In this document: positions 24,933-33,782 of the stretch, in pieces | Layout: each line of letters starts with the position of its first letter | How positions within the stretch are numbered: the stretch's first letter is position 1 | NCBI RefSeq assembly: GCF_042854845.1 | Contig: NZ_AP031498.1 | Coordinates: 5,456,001-5,520,000, forward strand | Direction: 5' to 3' | DNA from: Maricurvus nonylphenolicus | Lineage (GTDB): Bacteria; Pseudomonadota; Gammaproteobacteria; Pseudomonadales; Cellvibrionaceae | DNA: 64,000 bases | Notes under the pieces: generated by a model | The model's input: only the letters and a program-made list of their open reading frames with translations | Told to the model about the DNA's origin: nothing | Databases searched by the model: none | Translations under genes and position numbers: made by a program

Positions 24933-26066
24933 CTAGCAGCAGCCACCTTCCTGACCACCACCCGCGTGTGAACCACCTTTGGTTTCACTAGCTGGACGCA
25001 CTGTTCCGGCAGGCTTGCTAAAACAGCCGTTGTTAATATCTGTTGCTGGCTGCATGCCAATAAAGTGATCGGCGTAATCACCGCTGGTTAATAACTCATA
25101 GGTACGCTTGGATACCGCTGTGCGCTCGCCACGAACAAAAGTATTACCTAAATCATCCGCCACGACACTGAATGGTCCGCGGTACAATATCGCCTGACCC
25201 GCATCAATCAGACCAGTCTTTGCAGGTTTGGTCGCCGTCAGGGTGACTGAACGGAACTCGATACCCTCAACCACTTGCCAGGGATCCGCTTCCCACTTGT
25301 CGTAACCCACACCGACAAAACCGGCATCCAGGAAGGCGTCAATAAATTCTTTTTCCTGGAACGCCCCAGAGATACAACCACTCCACAAGTGCGGATCGTT
25401 TTGCAGGTGCTGCGGTACCAGCTCATCACAAACGATGTCGGAAATCGCTACTCGGCCACCGGGTTTTAATACGCGAAAAATTTCCGCCAGCATCTGTACA
25501 CGATCTTCCTGGGCAACCAGATTCAGTACACAGTTGGATACCACCAAGTCAACACTCTCGCTATCAACCAATGGTGCGGTGGAACGTTGTTGTTTCTTCC
25601 AGTCTTCCAAGGCCTGCAAGGATGTCGCATTGGTGACAGGGCTTTCTGCCAAATAGTTTTCCATGGCCTCAACGCTCAAGGCTAAGTCCTGGATATAACC
25701 CTTGCGAAAATCCACGCGGTCGCCACCAAGTTTGTCTGCCATTTCCGGTTGATACTGACGAGCCAGGGCCAACATATCATCGGTCATATCAACACCGATC
25801 ACGTGGCCTTGTTCGCCGACAATCTGGGCGGCCATATAACAGATTTTTCCACCGCCACTACCAAGATCCAGAACGGTGTCCCCTTCGCGAACATAACGGG
25901 AAGGATCACCACAACCGTAGTCACGTTCGATAATTTCCTGTGGCAAAATCTTTAATAACGAGGTGTCGTAATCAACCGGGCAACACAGCGCTTCCTGACG
26001 TTCTTTCGCGCCTTCCGCATAGCGGGCACTGACTTCTTTTTTTACACTTAATGCTTCTGTCGACAT
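24933..26066 (-). CDS. ArsM-like SAM methyltransferase with C-terminal Cys-Cys tail
   Basis: Class I SAM-dependent methyltransferase, about 377 residues from the ATG at 26066, which has GGAAAAG just upstream; an ATG four codons earlier has no such site. Motif I is VLDLGSGGGKICYMA and VIGVDMTDDML follows, as in arsenite methyltransferases. In numbering from the upstream ATG, Cys occur at 32-33 (LCCPVDYD), 56, 80, 183 (SNCVLNL), 217 and 235 (WSGCISG). The Cys183 and Cys235 positions mirror the ArsM arsenic-binding cysteines. The last 25 residues are Gly-rich and end GGCC. An insertion near 140-170 is unlike classical ArsM, so the substrate (As, Se or another thiophile) is uncertain. It follows the VTT-reductase gene by 70 bases and is probably co-transcribed. 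Confidence 0.8.
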   Translation of the reverse strand: MSTEALSVKKEVSARYAEGAKERQEALCCPVDYDTSLLKILPQEIIERDYGCGDPSRYVREGDTVLDLGSGGGKICYMAAQIVGEQGHVIGVDMTDDMLALARQYQPEMADKLGGDRVDFRKGYIQDLALSVEAMENYLAESPVTNATSLQALEDWKKQQRSTAPLVDSESVDLVVSNCVLNLVAQEDRVQMLAEIFRVLKPGGRVAISDIVCDELVPQHLQNDPHLWSGCISGAFQEKEFIDAFLDAGFVGVGYDKWEADPWQVVEGIEFRSVTLTATKPAKTGLIDAGQAILYRGPFSVVADDLGNTFVRGERTAVSKRTYELLTSGDYADHFIGMQPATDINNGCFSKPAGTVRPASETKGGSHAGGGQEGGCC

Positions 26067-26136
26067 AATCTTTTCCATACTTACATATTTATCATCGCAC
26101 TTGCCTAAGCAGGTGCAACATTAATTCGTTGTTACA

Positions 26137-28287
26137 CTAATTCCGATTCCAACGATGGAATTTCTCCACCCAGCGCAATACCCCTTCGGGTTTATTGGCC
26201 TGTTTCCAGACACCTGCCGTGTATTTATTGGCTTCTGCCATCGTCGGGTAGATGTGGATAGTACCGAGTATTTTATTGAGGCCAATGCCATGTTTCATGG
26301 CCAATACCCACTCGCTGATCAGATCGCTGGCATGATAACCGACAATGGTCACACCCAGTACCTTATCGCTGCCTTTGCGGGTCAGTACCTTCACAAAACC
26401 TCGCGCTTCACCGTCGGCAATGGCACGATCCAGATCATCAATACCGTAACGGGTGACATCAACCTCTATATGCTGCTCCTGGGCATCCATTTCATTCAGC
26501 CCCACACGCGCCACTTCGGGATCGGTAAAAGTGGCCCAGGGTACCACGCGATAATCCACTTTAAACTTGCGCAGCTTGCCAAACAGCGCATTCACAGCGG
26601 CATACCAGGCTTGGTGTGCCGCCATATGGGTAAACTGGTAAGGCCCGACAATATCACCACAGGCATAGATGCTGGGAATATCCGTGCGCATATACTCATC
26701 GACCTGCAAGGTACCCTGCGGGGTTAACCCCAGCGGCAAATCGCTGAATTGTTCACTGTTAGCTTTGCGACCCACCGCGACCAGCAACTGATCAAAGGCC
26801 ACATCGATAACGCCACCACTCGCCGTTTCCAGCTGTGCCAGTTTCTGCCCATTTCCTTCCGGCGCATTATCGCATGTGAAAGCGACGGTTTTATGATGCA
26901 CCAACACCTCAATGCCATCCTCGGCAAAACACTCGGCCACATAGCTCGCAACATCTTCATCCTCCCTGGGCAGGATACGCGGTGCCATATCCACCAGAGT
27001 GACCTTAACCCCCAGGCGGGCAAAAGCCTGTGCCAGCTCACAGCCAATAGGGCCTGCGCCCATCACCATTAGCCGCTCAGGTTGCTCACGCAACTGCCAC
27101 AAGCTGTCTGAAGTCAGATAGCCGGTATCTTCAATACCGGGAATAGAGGGCACAAAGGGGCGGGCACCACTGGCAATGACAATATTTTTGGCCGTCATAC
27201 GCTGCACGCCAGCCTCACTTGTCACCTCGACCTCCCAGGGCGAAACAATACGCGCCTCACCCTGAACACAGTTAACACCCAACTCGGTATAACGCTCCAC
27301 CGAATCGTGGGGCTCAATGGCATCAACGACACCTTGAACACGCTCCATCACAGCGGGGAAGTTCACTTCACCACTTACAGGCTGTATACCAAACTCGGCG
27401 GCGCGAGCCAGCGTCTTTTTCACATGGGCACTGCGGATTAACGCCTTGCTGGGTACACAACCGGTGTTGAGGCAATCACCGCCCATCTGGTGGCGCTCAA
27501 TCAAGGTCACCTTGGCTTTCACTGCCGCAGCAATATAGGCACTGACCAGGCCGCCACTGCCAGCACCGACGACCAGCAGGTTGTTATCAAACTGCTTGGG
27601 TTTCTGTGCGCGGTAGGGGGCCAGGGCGCGACGGCGCTGCCAGGCACCCATGAAGGCTTTAACGATATAGGGGAATATGGCCAGCAGCACAAAAGCGCCA
27701 ATCAAGCCTGGGGTGAGGATGCCCGCAGCACTCAACTCTTCCACCGCACCTAACTCGGCACCGGCATTCACATAGACAAATGTTGCCGGCAACATGCCCA
27801 GCTGGCTAACCCAGTAAAAAGTCCAGGCGCGGATAGGTGTTAAACCAAACACTGCGTTAATGGCAAAGAAAGGGATAACAGGAATCAGGCGCAGACTGAA
27901 CAGATAGGAGGCGCCGTCTTTTTCCACACCACGGTTAATGGTCTCAAGGTAACGGCCAAAACGCTGCTGTACCCAATCGCGCAGCAGTGTGCGGGAAATC
28001 AGAAACGCCAGGGTTGCCCCCAGGCTGCTGGCAAACGACACCAGTAGCACACCCCAGCCAAGGCCAAATACCGCACCACCCATAAGGGTCATCAAGGCAG
28101 CTGCTGGCAGAGACAGGGCGGTTATCAATACATAGGCACTAAAGTAGATAACCCCTGCCTGTACCGGATTGTCCGCCACCAGCGTCTGTAAGCGCTCCAG
28201 GGACAGGTATTGGCTCAGATCCAGACCATAAAATACGCCCACTAAGGCGGCTATCACCACGATAAGCCATAACTTCCGACTTTTCAT
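26137..28287 (-). CDS. VTT/TVP38 membrane domain fused to FAD-dependent disulfide oxidoreductase
   Basis: A 716-residue fusion. Residues 1-215 are a VTT (TVP38/DedA-like) membrane domain with about five or six helices and the family segments MGGAVFGLGWG and RLIPVIPFFAINAVFGLTP. Residues 235-700 are a class I pyridine nucleotide-disulfide oxidoreductase: FAD site VVGAGSGG, redox-active GGDCLNTGCVPSKAL (Cys272 and Cys277), NAD(P) site MVMGAGPIGCELAQAF and FAD site YACGDIVGPYQFTHMA, then HIYPTMAEANKY. It is mercuric-reductase-like but lacks the C-terminal Cys pair of MerA. The C-terminal catalytic region has the dimer-interface His. Its substrate is unknown. Its partner gene encodes a methyltransferase that does end in Cys-Cys. 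Confidence 0.9.
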   Translation of the reverse strand: MKSRKLWLIVVIAALVGVFYGLDLSQYLSLERLQTLVADNPVQAGVIYFSAYVLITALSLPAAALMTLMGGAVFGLGWGVLLVSFASSLGATLAFLISRTLLRDWVQQRFGRYLETINRGVEKDGASYLFSLRLIPVIPFFAINAVFGLTPIRAWTFYWVSQLGMLPATFVYVNAGAELGAVEELSAAGILTPGLIGAFVLLAIFPYIVKAFMGAWQRRRALAPYRAQKPKQFDNNLLVVGAGSGGLVSAYIAAAVKAKVTLIERHQMGGDCLNTGCVPSKALIRSAHVKKTLARAAEFGIQPVSGEVNFPAVMERVQGVVDAIEPHDSVERYTELGVNCVQGEARIVSPWEVEVTSEAGVQRMTAKNIVIASGARPFVPSIPGIEDTGYLTSDSLWQLREQPERLMVMGAGPIGCELAQAFARLGVKVTLVDMAPRILPREDEDVASYVAECFAEDGIEVLVHHKTVAFTCDNAPEGNGQKLAQLETASGGVIDVAFDQLLVAVGRKANSEQFSDLPLGLTPQGTLQVDEYMRTDIPSIYACGDIVGPYQFTHMAAHQAWYAAVNALFGKLRKFKVDYRVVPWATFTDPEVARVGLNEMDAQEQHIEVDVTRYGIDDLDRAIADGEARGFVKVLTRKGSDKVLGVTIVGYHASDLISEWVLAMKHGIGLNKILGTIHIYPTMAEANKYTAGVWKQANKPEGVLRWVEKFHRWNRN

Positions 28288-28568
28288 ACTTGTTTTCCTT
28301 ATCTCTTGGCTGGACTATTTGCTGGCCCGTTTGCTGGTATTGCTGCCGGAATTTGAGCATCAAATTCTGGTTCAGTTCCCTCACCCAGGGTATCAAGCCT
28401 AATGTCTTTCCACCTTGGCTTAAACTCACATAGAAATTGAGGTTATCGTTCACTCACTCCTGCTTGGGCGATCTAGCCCTTGTATGCGCCGCCCCCAATC
28501 ATTATCATCCCTAGTCTTTATTTATGAATGGCCTGAGTAGGGCTGACTGTAACATTTGGAGAAGCACT

Positions 28569-28895
28569 ATGAGTGACAGCATCGTTCACGTTACCGATGC
28601 CAGCTTTGAGGCCGAAGTTCTCAACGCCGACGGCCCCGTTTTGGTTGATTTTTGGGCAGAGTGGTGTGGCCCTTGCAAAATGATCGCCCCTGTTCTGGAT
28701 GAACTGGCCGGCGAATACGAAGGCAAAATCAAGATCTGCAAAATGGACGTTGATGCTAACCAGGGCACTCCAGGCAAGTTCAATATCCGTGGTATCCCTA
28801 CCCTGATCATCTTCAAAGGCGGTTCTGCCGAAGCGACCAAGGTCGGCGCACTGTCCAAAGCCCAGCTGGTAGAGTTTATCGACGCCAGCCTGTAA
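28569..28895 (+). CDS. trxA: Thioredoxin 1
   Basis: The 108-residue general cytoplasmic disulfide reductant. The active site WCGPC is in VDFWAEWCGPCKMIAPVLDE, and the cis-Pro lies in RGIPTLIIFKGG. The start is at 28569 (MSDSIVHVTDASFEAEVLN), with GGAGAAG seven bases upstream. An in-frame upstream ATG at 28524 would add 15 residues that do not fit the family. It is followed by rho, as in Pseudomonas, and is divergent from the VTT-reductase/methyltransferase pair, for which it could supply electrons. Confidence 0.97.
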   Translation: MSDSIVHVTDASFEAEVLNADGPVLVDFWAEWCGPCKMIAPVLDELAGEYEGKIKICKMDVDANQGTPGKFNIRGIPTLIIFKGGSAEATKVGALSKAQLVEFIDASL

Positions 28896-28902
28896 GGCTT
28901 TC

Positions 28903-28948
28903 GTGGAGAGGCCCAGCCTCTCCACCCGCCTGATTTTCCGTCAGGCGG
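28903..28948 (+). terminator. Double hairpin after trxA
   Basis: GTGGAGAGG/CCTCTCCAC with loop CCCAG (28903-28925) is followed directly by CCGCCTGA/TCAGGCGG with a 7-base loop (28926-28948). Both stems are perfect. The downstream T content is modest (ATTTTG), so termination may be partial or these may protect the trxA mRNA 3' end. Confidence 0.6.
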
Positions 28949-29110
28949 ATGCAATTTTGCACACATGGGATTTACCCGCTATACTGCATCCAACAGTTGA
29001 TGGTCTGATCCACTGCTGTGTCGGTTCCCAACCGTTCACCGCGCCTTGATATCAACAGATATCTCGATACCAAGAAAGTTACGAATTAGACTCTCGCTGA
29101 CTGAATTAGA

Positions 29111-29212
29111 ACAAGCCCCCAATCTCTACCCCTGCTCTCCACCGACCACTTTGGCTGTTTGCTCATTTTCAAGCAACTAAAAGTCAGGTAACTAAGAGTC
29201 AGGCAGCTAGGA
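29111..29212 (+). promoter_or_regulatory. rho leader: C-rich G-poor stretch and tandem 15-mers
   Basis: The roughly 400-base spacer before rho holds a markedly C-rich, G-poor segment at about 29111-29150 (for example AGCCCCCAATCTCTACCCC), the composition expected of a Rho-utilisation site. It is followed by two and a half copies of a 15-mer (AACTAAAAGTCAGGT, AACTAAGAGTCAGGC, AGCTAGGA) at 29175-29212. A small GATATC-AACA-GATATC hairpin lies at 29048-29063. In enterobacteria rho is autoregulated by Rho-dependent termination in its leader; a similar scheme here is inferred. Confidence 0.45.
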
Positions 29213-29354
29213 TAAAACCAGGCAAGTGATTGCGCGCTTAACAAACCAACAAGACCAAACAGTTTACCCCTAATTCGTTTCTACCAACATTTGCCGATAC
29301 CAGGCCAACTTCCCTTTTATGTCACTAGCTGTCGAGAAAGCTAAAGTCGCACTT

Positions 29355-30614
29355 ATGAATCTAACTGATCTGAAAAAGAAACCCATTGAAGAACTGATTA
29401 ACATCGCTAAAGAAATGGGTATGGAGAACCTCGCACGTTCTCGCAAACAAGACATCATCTTTAACATCCTTAAACGCCACGCCAAGAGCGGTGAAGACAT
29501 CTACGGTGATGGTGTACTGGAAATCCTGCAGGACGGCTTTGGCTTCCTGCGTTCCGCCGAGGGTTCCTACCTGGCGGGCCCGGATGATATCTATGTTTCT
29601 CCCAGTCAGATCCGTCGCTTTAACCTGCGCACCGGTGACACCATTTCCGGCAAGATTCGCCCACCGAAAGACGGCGAGCGTTACTTTGCCATGCTCAAGG
29701 TTAACGAGATTAACTTTGATAAGCCGGAAAACTCCAAGAACAAGATTCTGTTTGAAAACCTGACGCCACTGTTCCCCAATGAGCGTCTGGTACTGGAAGC
29801 CGGTAACGGTTCCACCGAAGATTTAACCGGCCGTGTAATCGATCTGGTTGCCCCTATCGGTAAAGGTCAACGTGGCTTGATTGTCGCACCGCCAAAGGCC
29901 GGTAAGACCATCATGATGCAGAACATCGCCCAGGCGATTACCCGCAACAACCCTGAGTGTCACCTGATCGTTCTGCTGATTGACGAGCGTCCGGAAGAAG
30001 TAACCGAAATGCAGCGCTCTGTGCGCGGCGAAGTGGTTGCCTCTACTTTCGATGAGCCACCTTCACGTCACGTGCAAGTTGCAGAGATGGTGATCGAGAA
30101 GGCCAAGCGTCTGGTAGAACACAAAAAAGACGTGGTTATCCTTCTCGACTCCATCACCCGTCTGGCCCGTGCCTACAACACCATTGTGCCATCCTCCGGT
30201 AAAGTACTGACCGGTGGTGTGGATGCCCACGCTCTGGAACGCCCCAAGCGTTTCTTCGGTGCCGCACGTAACATCGAAGAGGGCGGTAGCCTGTCGATTG
30301 TTGCCACCGCACTGGTAGATACCGGCTCGAAAATGGACGAAGTGATCTTCGAAGAATTTAAAGGTACCGGTAACCAGGAACTGAACCTGGATCGCAAGAT
30401 CTCTGAGAAGCGTGTTTACCCAGCCATTAACGTGCGTAAGTCCGGCACCCGCCGTGAAGACCTGCTGATGCGCGAAGATGAAATGCAACGTGTATGGATT
30501 CTGCGCAAGCTGCTGAACGATATGGAAGATGTCGCTGCCACCGAGTTTATCCTCGACAAGCTGAAGGACTTCAAGACCAACGATGAGTTCTTCCTGTCGA
30601 TGAAGCGCAAATAA
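29355..30614 (+). CDS. rho: Transcription termination factor Rho
   Basis: Hexameric RNA helicase that ends transcription. The start is set at 29355 (MNLTDLKKKPIEELINIAKE), which gives exactly 419 residues, the E. coli length; an in-frame ATG at 29319 would add 12 residues foreign to the family. The RNA-binding domain carries DGFGFLRS near residue 60. The Walker A box is APPKAGKT near 180. VILLDSITRLARAYN is Walker B, and the Q-loop/R-loop region has SGKVLTGGVDAHAL. No strong ribosome site precedes the start, in keeping with a regulated leader. Confidence 0.98.
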   Translation: MNLTDLKKKPIEELINIAKEMGMENLARSRKQDIIFNILKRHAKSGEDIYGDGVLEILQDGFGFLRSAEGSYLAGPDDIYVSPSQIRRFNLRTGDTISGKIRPPKDGERYFAMLKVNEINFDKPENSKNKILFENLTPLFPNERLVLEAGNGSTEDLTGRVIDLVAPIGKGQRGLIVAPPKAGKTIMMQNIAQAITRNNPECHLIVLLIDERPEEVTEMQRSVRGEVVASTFDEPPSRHVQVAEMVIEKAKRLVEHKKDVVILLDSITRLARAYNTIVPSSGKVLTGGVDAHALERPKRFFGAARNIEEGGSLSIVATALVDTGSKMDEVIFEEFKGTGNQELNLDRKISEKRVYPAINVRKSGTRREDLLMREDEMQRVWILRKLLNDMEDVAATEFILDKLKDFKTNDEFFLSMKRK

Positions 30615-30640
30615 GCACTACACGACAGTCCGTATAAAAG

Positions 30641-30670
30641 ATCCCTGGCCTACCCGCCGGGGATTTTTTT
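30641..30670 (+). terminator. rho terminator
   Basis: ATCCCTGG pairs with CCGGGGAT (one wobble pair) and is followed by TTTTTTT, 26 bases after the rho stop. Confidence 0.85.
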
Positions 30671-30686
30671 GCCCCCAAAAAAACAA

Positions 30687-30715
30687 AACCCGCCTTTGCA
30701 GTGCAAATGCGGGTT
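30687..30715 (-). terminator. Terminator of the small exported-protein gene at 30778
   Basis: AACCCGC-C-TTTGCA/TGCAAA-T-GCGGGTT with a single-base loop is flanked on the left by AAAAAAACAAA, which on the minus strand becomes a T-run after the stem. It therefore terminates transcription of the minus-strand gene. It also backs up the rho terminator. Confidence 0.8.
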
Positions 30716-30777
30716 AACAACAGAGAGCTTGGGAAAGCTATTTATTATTGTTGATGTTCGTCTAATTTGTAACGATC

Positions 30778-31083
30778 TTACTTGTTTACAGCGTAAGCCT
30801 TGCCCAACTCATCAGCCTTTAACGGCGTTTTATGCTGAACCAGGTATTCACGAGCCTGTTTGTAGTCCCAGGCTTTAATACGCAGCTTGTAAAAGCACAC
30901 GCGTTTCATATCGTAGTTTTCTTCCGCTGCACACTGAGCACGCATCTCTTTGTAGTCGGCAACGATGGTTTCTGACATTTCAATCAGAGCATCTTCATTG
31001 GCATTGGCCTTAACGCTAAAACCTGCGGCGAATAAAATAGCCAGCGCAGCCCATACCGGGGCATAATTTTTGATCACGTTCAT
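30778..31083 (-). CDS. Hypothetical small exported protein
   Basis: A 101-residue protein with a signal peptide (MNVIKNYAPVWAALAILFAA, predicted cut near NANA). The mature part is helical and charged, with two Cys (AQCAAEEN and RVCFYKL), which could form one disulfide. I recognise no family. The AGGTGG site upstream of the ATG and its own terminator support a real gene. It stands alone between rho and mscS. Two TGTTACTT repeats 20 bases apart (31138-31165) lie in its upstream region. Confidence 0.7.
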   Translation of the reverse strand: MNVIKNYAPVWAALAILFAAGFSVKANANEDALIEMSETIVADYKEMRAQCAAEENYDMKRVCFYKLRIKAWDYKQAREYLVQHKTPLKADELGKAYAVNK

Positions 31084-31385
31084 AGCACCACCTCATCAGT
31101 AAGTGGCGCTCATACTAAAGACTGAAGATTGCAGATGTGTTACTTCACAATGACACTTGTTACTTTTTTTCTCGATAGAGCGTCTTTTCCAGGTTGCCGA
31201 TCAAATTTCAATCAACGTCATAATAAAATTGTGCCGCTGTTAAACAATTTCAGCAGATAAACACAATCCATTGAAATAATTCCGCAATATCCACAGCGCT
31301 GTGTTCAGACTCCGGTCATACATATTGGCTATACTTACCCTCTTTAAGACCGAATTTGTTACCCCATTATCTCAGGAGATACCCC
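31084..31385. other. Divergent AT-rich intergenic region
   Basis: About 300 bases separate the small exported protein from mscS. It contains TGTTACTT at 31138-31145 and again at 31158-31165 (two helical turns apart), a T-rich run, and TATACT near 31332 as a possible -10 for mscS. No ORF or structured RNA was recognised. Confidence 0.35.
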
Positions 31386-32192
31386 ATGGAATGGCTTGAT
31401 ACCCTACAAGCACTCACTATCGCCTATGCACCCAAGTTTTTACTGGCGCTATTAACACTGGTTATTGGTTGGAAACTGGTGGGGGTTGCGCTCAACCTTA
31501 TCAACAAAGCTCTCGAGCGCAGCAATACAGAACCAACACTGCAACGCTTCCTGCACAGTTTGGGTAATGCCTTACTCAAAGCGCTGTTAATTATTACCGT
31601 TGCCGGCATGGTGGGTATTGAAACCACCTCGTTTATTGCCGTTCTTGGTGCCGCGGGTTTAGCCATTGGCCTGGCATTACAAGGCAGCCTGTCAAACTTT
31701 GCCGGCGGTGTACTTATCCTGTTGTTTAAACCGTTCAAGGCAGGCGATTTTATTGAAGCCCAGGGCCAGGCCGGTGTAGTGGAAGAGATTCAAATATTCA
31801 CCACCATGTTAAAAACTGGCGATAACAAAACGGTCATTATCCCTAACGGCCCACTGGCTAATGGTAATATCATCAATTATTCCACCAAGTCCACTCGCCG
31901 CGTCGACTTTGTCTTTGGTATTGGCTACGACGACGATATCGATAAAGCCAAGGCCACCCTGCAATCGATTATCGATGCCGATGAGCGAATCCTGAAAGAT
32001 CCGGCAAGCCTGATTGTTGTTTCAGAGCTGGCCGACAGCAGTGTAAATTTCACTGTCCGCGCCTGGGTGAATAGCGCCGACTACTGGGGCGTATATTTTG
32101 ACACCACCGAAACGGTTAAAAAGCGTTTCGACAGCGAAGGGATTTCCATTCCCTACCCGCAACAGGATGTGCATATGCACCAGGCATCCTGA
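31386..32192 (+). CDS. mscS: MscS-type small-conductance mechanosensitive channel
   Basis: Inner-membrane osmotic safety valve. The start at 31386 has AGGAGA eight bases upstream; an in-frame TTG further upstream is not needed. The 268 residues show helix 1 near 12-37 and helix 2 near 60-80. The pore helix 3 is Gly/Ala-rich: AVLGAAGLAIGLALQGSLSN then FAGGVLILLFKPF. The cytoplasmic beta domain has VEEIQIFTTMLKTGDNKTVI and IPNGPL. Length and pattern fit E. coli MscS. A second MscS-like gene lies 4 kb away on the other strand. Confidence 0.94.
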   Translation: MEWLDTLQALTIAYAPKFLLALLTLVIGWKLVGVALNLINKALERSNTEPTLQRFLHSLGNALLKALLIITVAGMVGIETTSFIAVLGAAGLAIGLALQGSLSNFAGGVLILLFKPFKAGDFIEAQGQAGVVEEIQIFTTMLKTGDNKTVIIPNGPLANGNIINYSTKSTRRVDFVFGIGYDDDIDKAKATLQSIIDADERILKDPASLIVVSELADSSVNFTVRAWVNSADYWGVYFDTTETVKKRFDSEGISIPYPQQDVHMHQAS

Positions 32193-32194
32193 GC

Positions 32195-32225
32195 ATAGGC
32201 AGGGCGCAAGCAGCGCCCTGCCTAT
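32195..32225 (+). terminator. Perfect 13-bp hairpin after mscS
   Basis: ATAGGCAGGGCGC pairs perfectly with GCGCCCTGCCTAT around AAGCA, directly after the mscS stop and before the convergent chemoreceptor stop. It lacks a long T-run but is strong enough to mark the end of both converging messages. Confidence 0.7.
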
Positions 32226-32237
32226 AAATACCCTTGC

Positions 32238-33782
32238 TCAGTAAGTTAGAAAATGTTCGGCTAAAGACTGCTGCAACTTTAACTGTTTTACAAAATCATC
32301 GACCTGACTGCGCACACCACCAGACAGTGAATTCAACTCTTCCACCGCATCCCTGACACCCAGCAAACTGCCGTTAATATCCTCGCTGGCGACAAACTGC
32401 TGCTCTAATGCCACTGCAACCCCTTTAGTCACTTCGCCTACCTGATCGGAATTTTTATTGATGGACTCAAAGGCCTGTACTGTAGACGTTAGCGAGCTTT
32501 GCATAGAATCAGATAAGGTCTGACAGCGTTTAAGCGCCAATTCAGTATCGCGCAACGTAGTTTGAAACGCTTCAACAATGCACTGGATATCTTGAGTCGA
32601 CGTTTGTGTTTTTTGCGATAAAGCCCTGACCTCTTCTGCCACCACGGCAAAACCGCGACCATGTTCACCGGCTCTGGCCGCCTCGATAGCCGCATTTAAC
32701 GCCAGCAGATTAGTTTGCTCGGCAATAACACCGATCATATCGAGCACTGTATCGATTTGGGCACTGTCACTGTGCAGCTGCTGCATATGCCGGCTTAAGG
32801 TCTGTATCTGAGCAGAAACATCATGCATGGCGTTGCCAATATCATCGACCTCGCGATTACCATCAGCCAACAGATTACGAATATTATCCACGGTTTCCGA
32901 GGCATGCACTGTTTGGCCACTGACCTCCTGTACCGAAGCCACCATTTGCTCCATCGCTACCGATACCTGGTCGAGATGCCCCATCTGATGACTTAACTGA
33001 CTGCAGGTTCGGGCATGACTGTGCGCCGCCTCATGGGCAACATGGGTCACCGCATCTTGACCGTCGCGAATACGCGCCAGCGAAGCACGCAGCTGTTTGG
33101 CTAACATCATCTGAGCGAGGTTAATCGCGCCGGCTTCCGAACGGTCACCGGTATAAATGAATTGGGCCAAGGGATCATCAATAACCGTACGGGCGTTTTT
33201 TACCAAACAAGTGATAACACGCTGTATTTTCCACAGCACACCTAAACCAATGGCACCGCAGATCAACGAAATCCACCAAGCCAGTGACGGAATCTGCATA
33301 ACCAAAAACAGTAAGGCCAACAACAAACAGTAACCACTCAGATTAAATGTTGGCCATGTAAACGCGCCCTTGTCTTGTTTTAATCGGTCGTACACGAATT
33401 CTGCTCGCCGTTTCTCTGCCTCGCTGGGTTTAGTTCTTACCGACTGGAATTCACTGATCTTGCCTTGCTGATCGGCTACCGGGGTTACAAACGCATCGAC
33501 CCAGTAATAACCCCCATCTTTGGTACGATTCTTCACCAACCCCATCCAGGCATCATCTTTTTTTAAGGTTTGCCATAAACTGCCAAATGCCTGTGATGGC
33601 ATATCCGGGTGGCGAACAAGATTGTGAGCTTGACCCATTAATTCTGCATGGGAAAACCCTGACACCTGACAAAAGCTTTGGTTTGCATCGGTAATAACAC
33701 CTCGCAAGTTTGTGGTAGAAATAAGAAACTGATCGTCCTGTAGCGTAATCTCACGATCAAAGACTGGCTGATTGTTGCGCAT
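32238..33782 (-). CDS. Aer-like PAS-containing methyl-accepting chemotaxis protein
   Basis: Energy- or redox-taxis receptor of 514 residues starting at MRNNQPVFDREITLQDDQFL (33782), the usual Aer N-terminus; an upstream in-frame start is less likely. The PAS domain (about 10-115) reads LISTTNLRGVITDANQSFCQ and NLVRHPDMP, the FAD-binding type. Two close membrane helices are at about 150-190. The signalling hairpin has ALNAAIEAARAGEHGRGFAV then VAEEVRALSQ. The start overlaps the end of the upstream EAL gene by 26 bases, so the two are co-transcribed and probably coupled. No CheW or CheA gene is nearby. Confidence 0.93.
   Translation of the reverse strand: MRNNQPVFDREITLQDDQFLISTTNLRGVITDANQSFCQVSGFSHAELMGQAHNLVRHPDMPSQAFGSLWQTLKKDDAWMGLVKNRTKDGGYYWVDAFVTPVADQQGKISEFQSVRTKPSEAEKRRAEFVYDRLKQDKGAFTWPTFNLSGYCLLLALLFLVMQIPSLAWWISLICGAIGLGVLWKIQRVITCLVKNARTVIDDPLAQFIYTGDRSEAGAINLAQMMLAKQLRASLARIRDGQDAVTHVAHEAAHSHARTCSQLSHQMGHLDQVSVAMEQMVASVQEVSGQTVHASETVDNIRNLLADGNREVDDIGNAMHDVSAQIQTLSRHMQQLHSDSAQIDTVLDMIGVIAEQTNLLALNAAIEAARAGEHGRGFAVVAEEVRALSQKTQTSTQDIQCIVEAFQTTLRDTELALKRCQTLSDSMQSSLTSTVQAFESINKNSDQVGEVTKGVAVALEQQFVASEDINGSLLGVRDAVEELNSLSGGVRSQVDDFVKQLKLQQSLAEHFLTY

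Noticed and set aside
26137..28287. Mercuric reductase (MerA)
   Set aside because: The C-terminal Cys pair and an N-terminal MerP-like domain are missing, and no mer genes are nearby.
28139..28453. 104-codon frame upstream of and overlapping the VTT-reductase start
   Set aside because: It runs out of frame into a well-supported gene and has no domain; treated as a shadow.
29175..29212. CRISPR-like repeats in the rho leader
   Set aside because: The units are head to tail without spacers and only 15 bases long; no cas genes are present.
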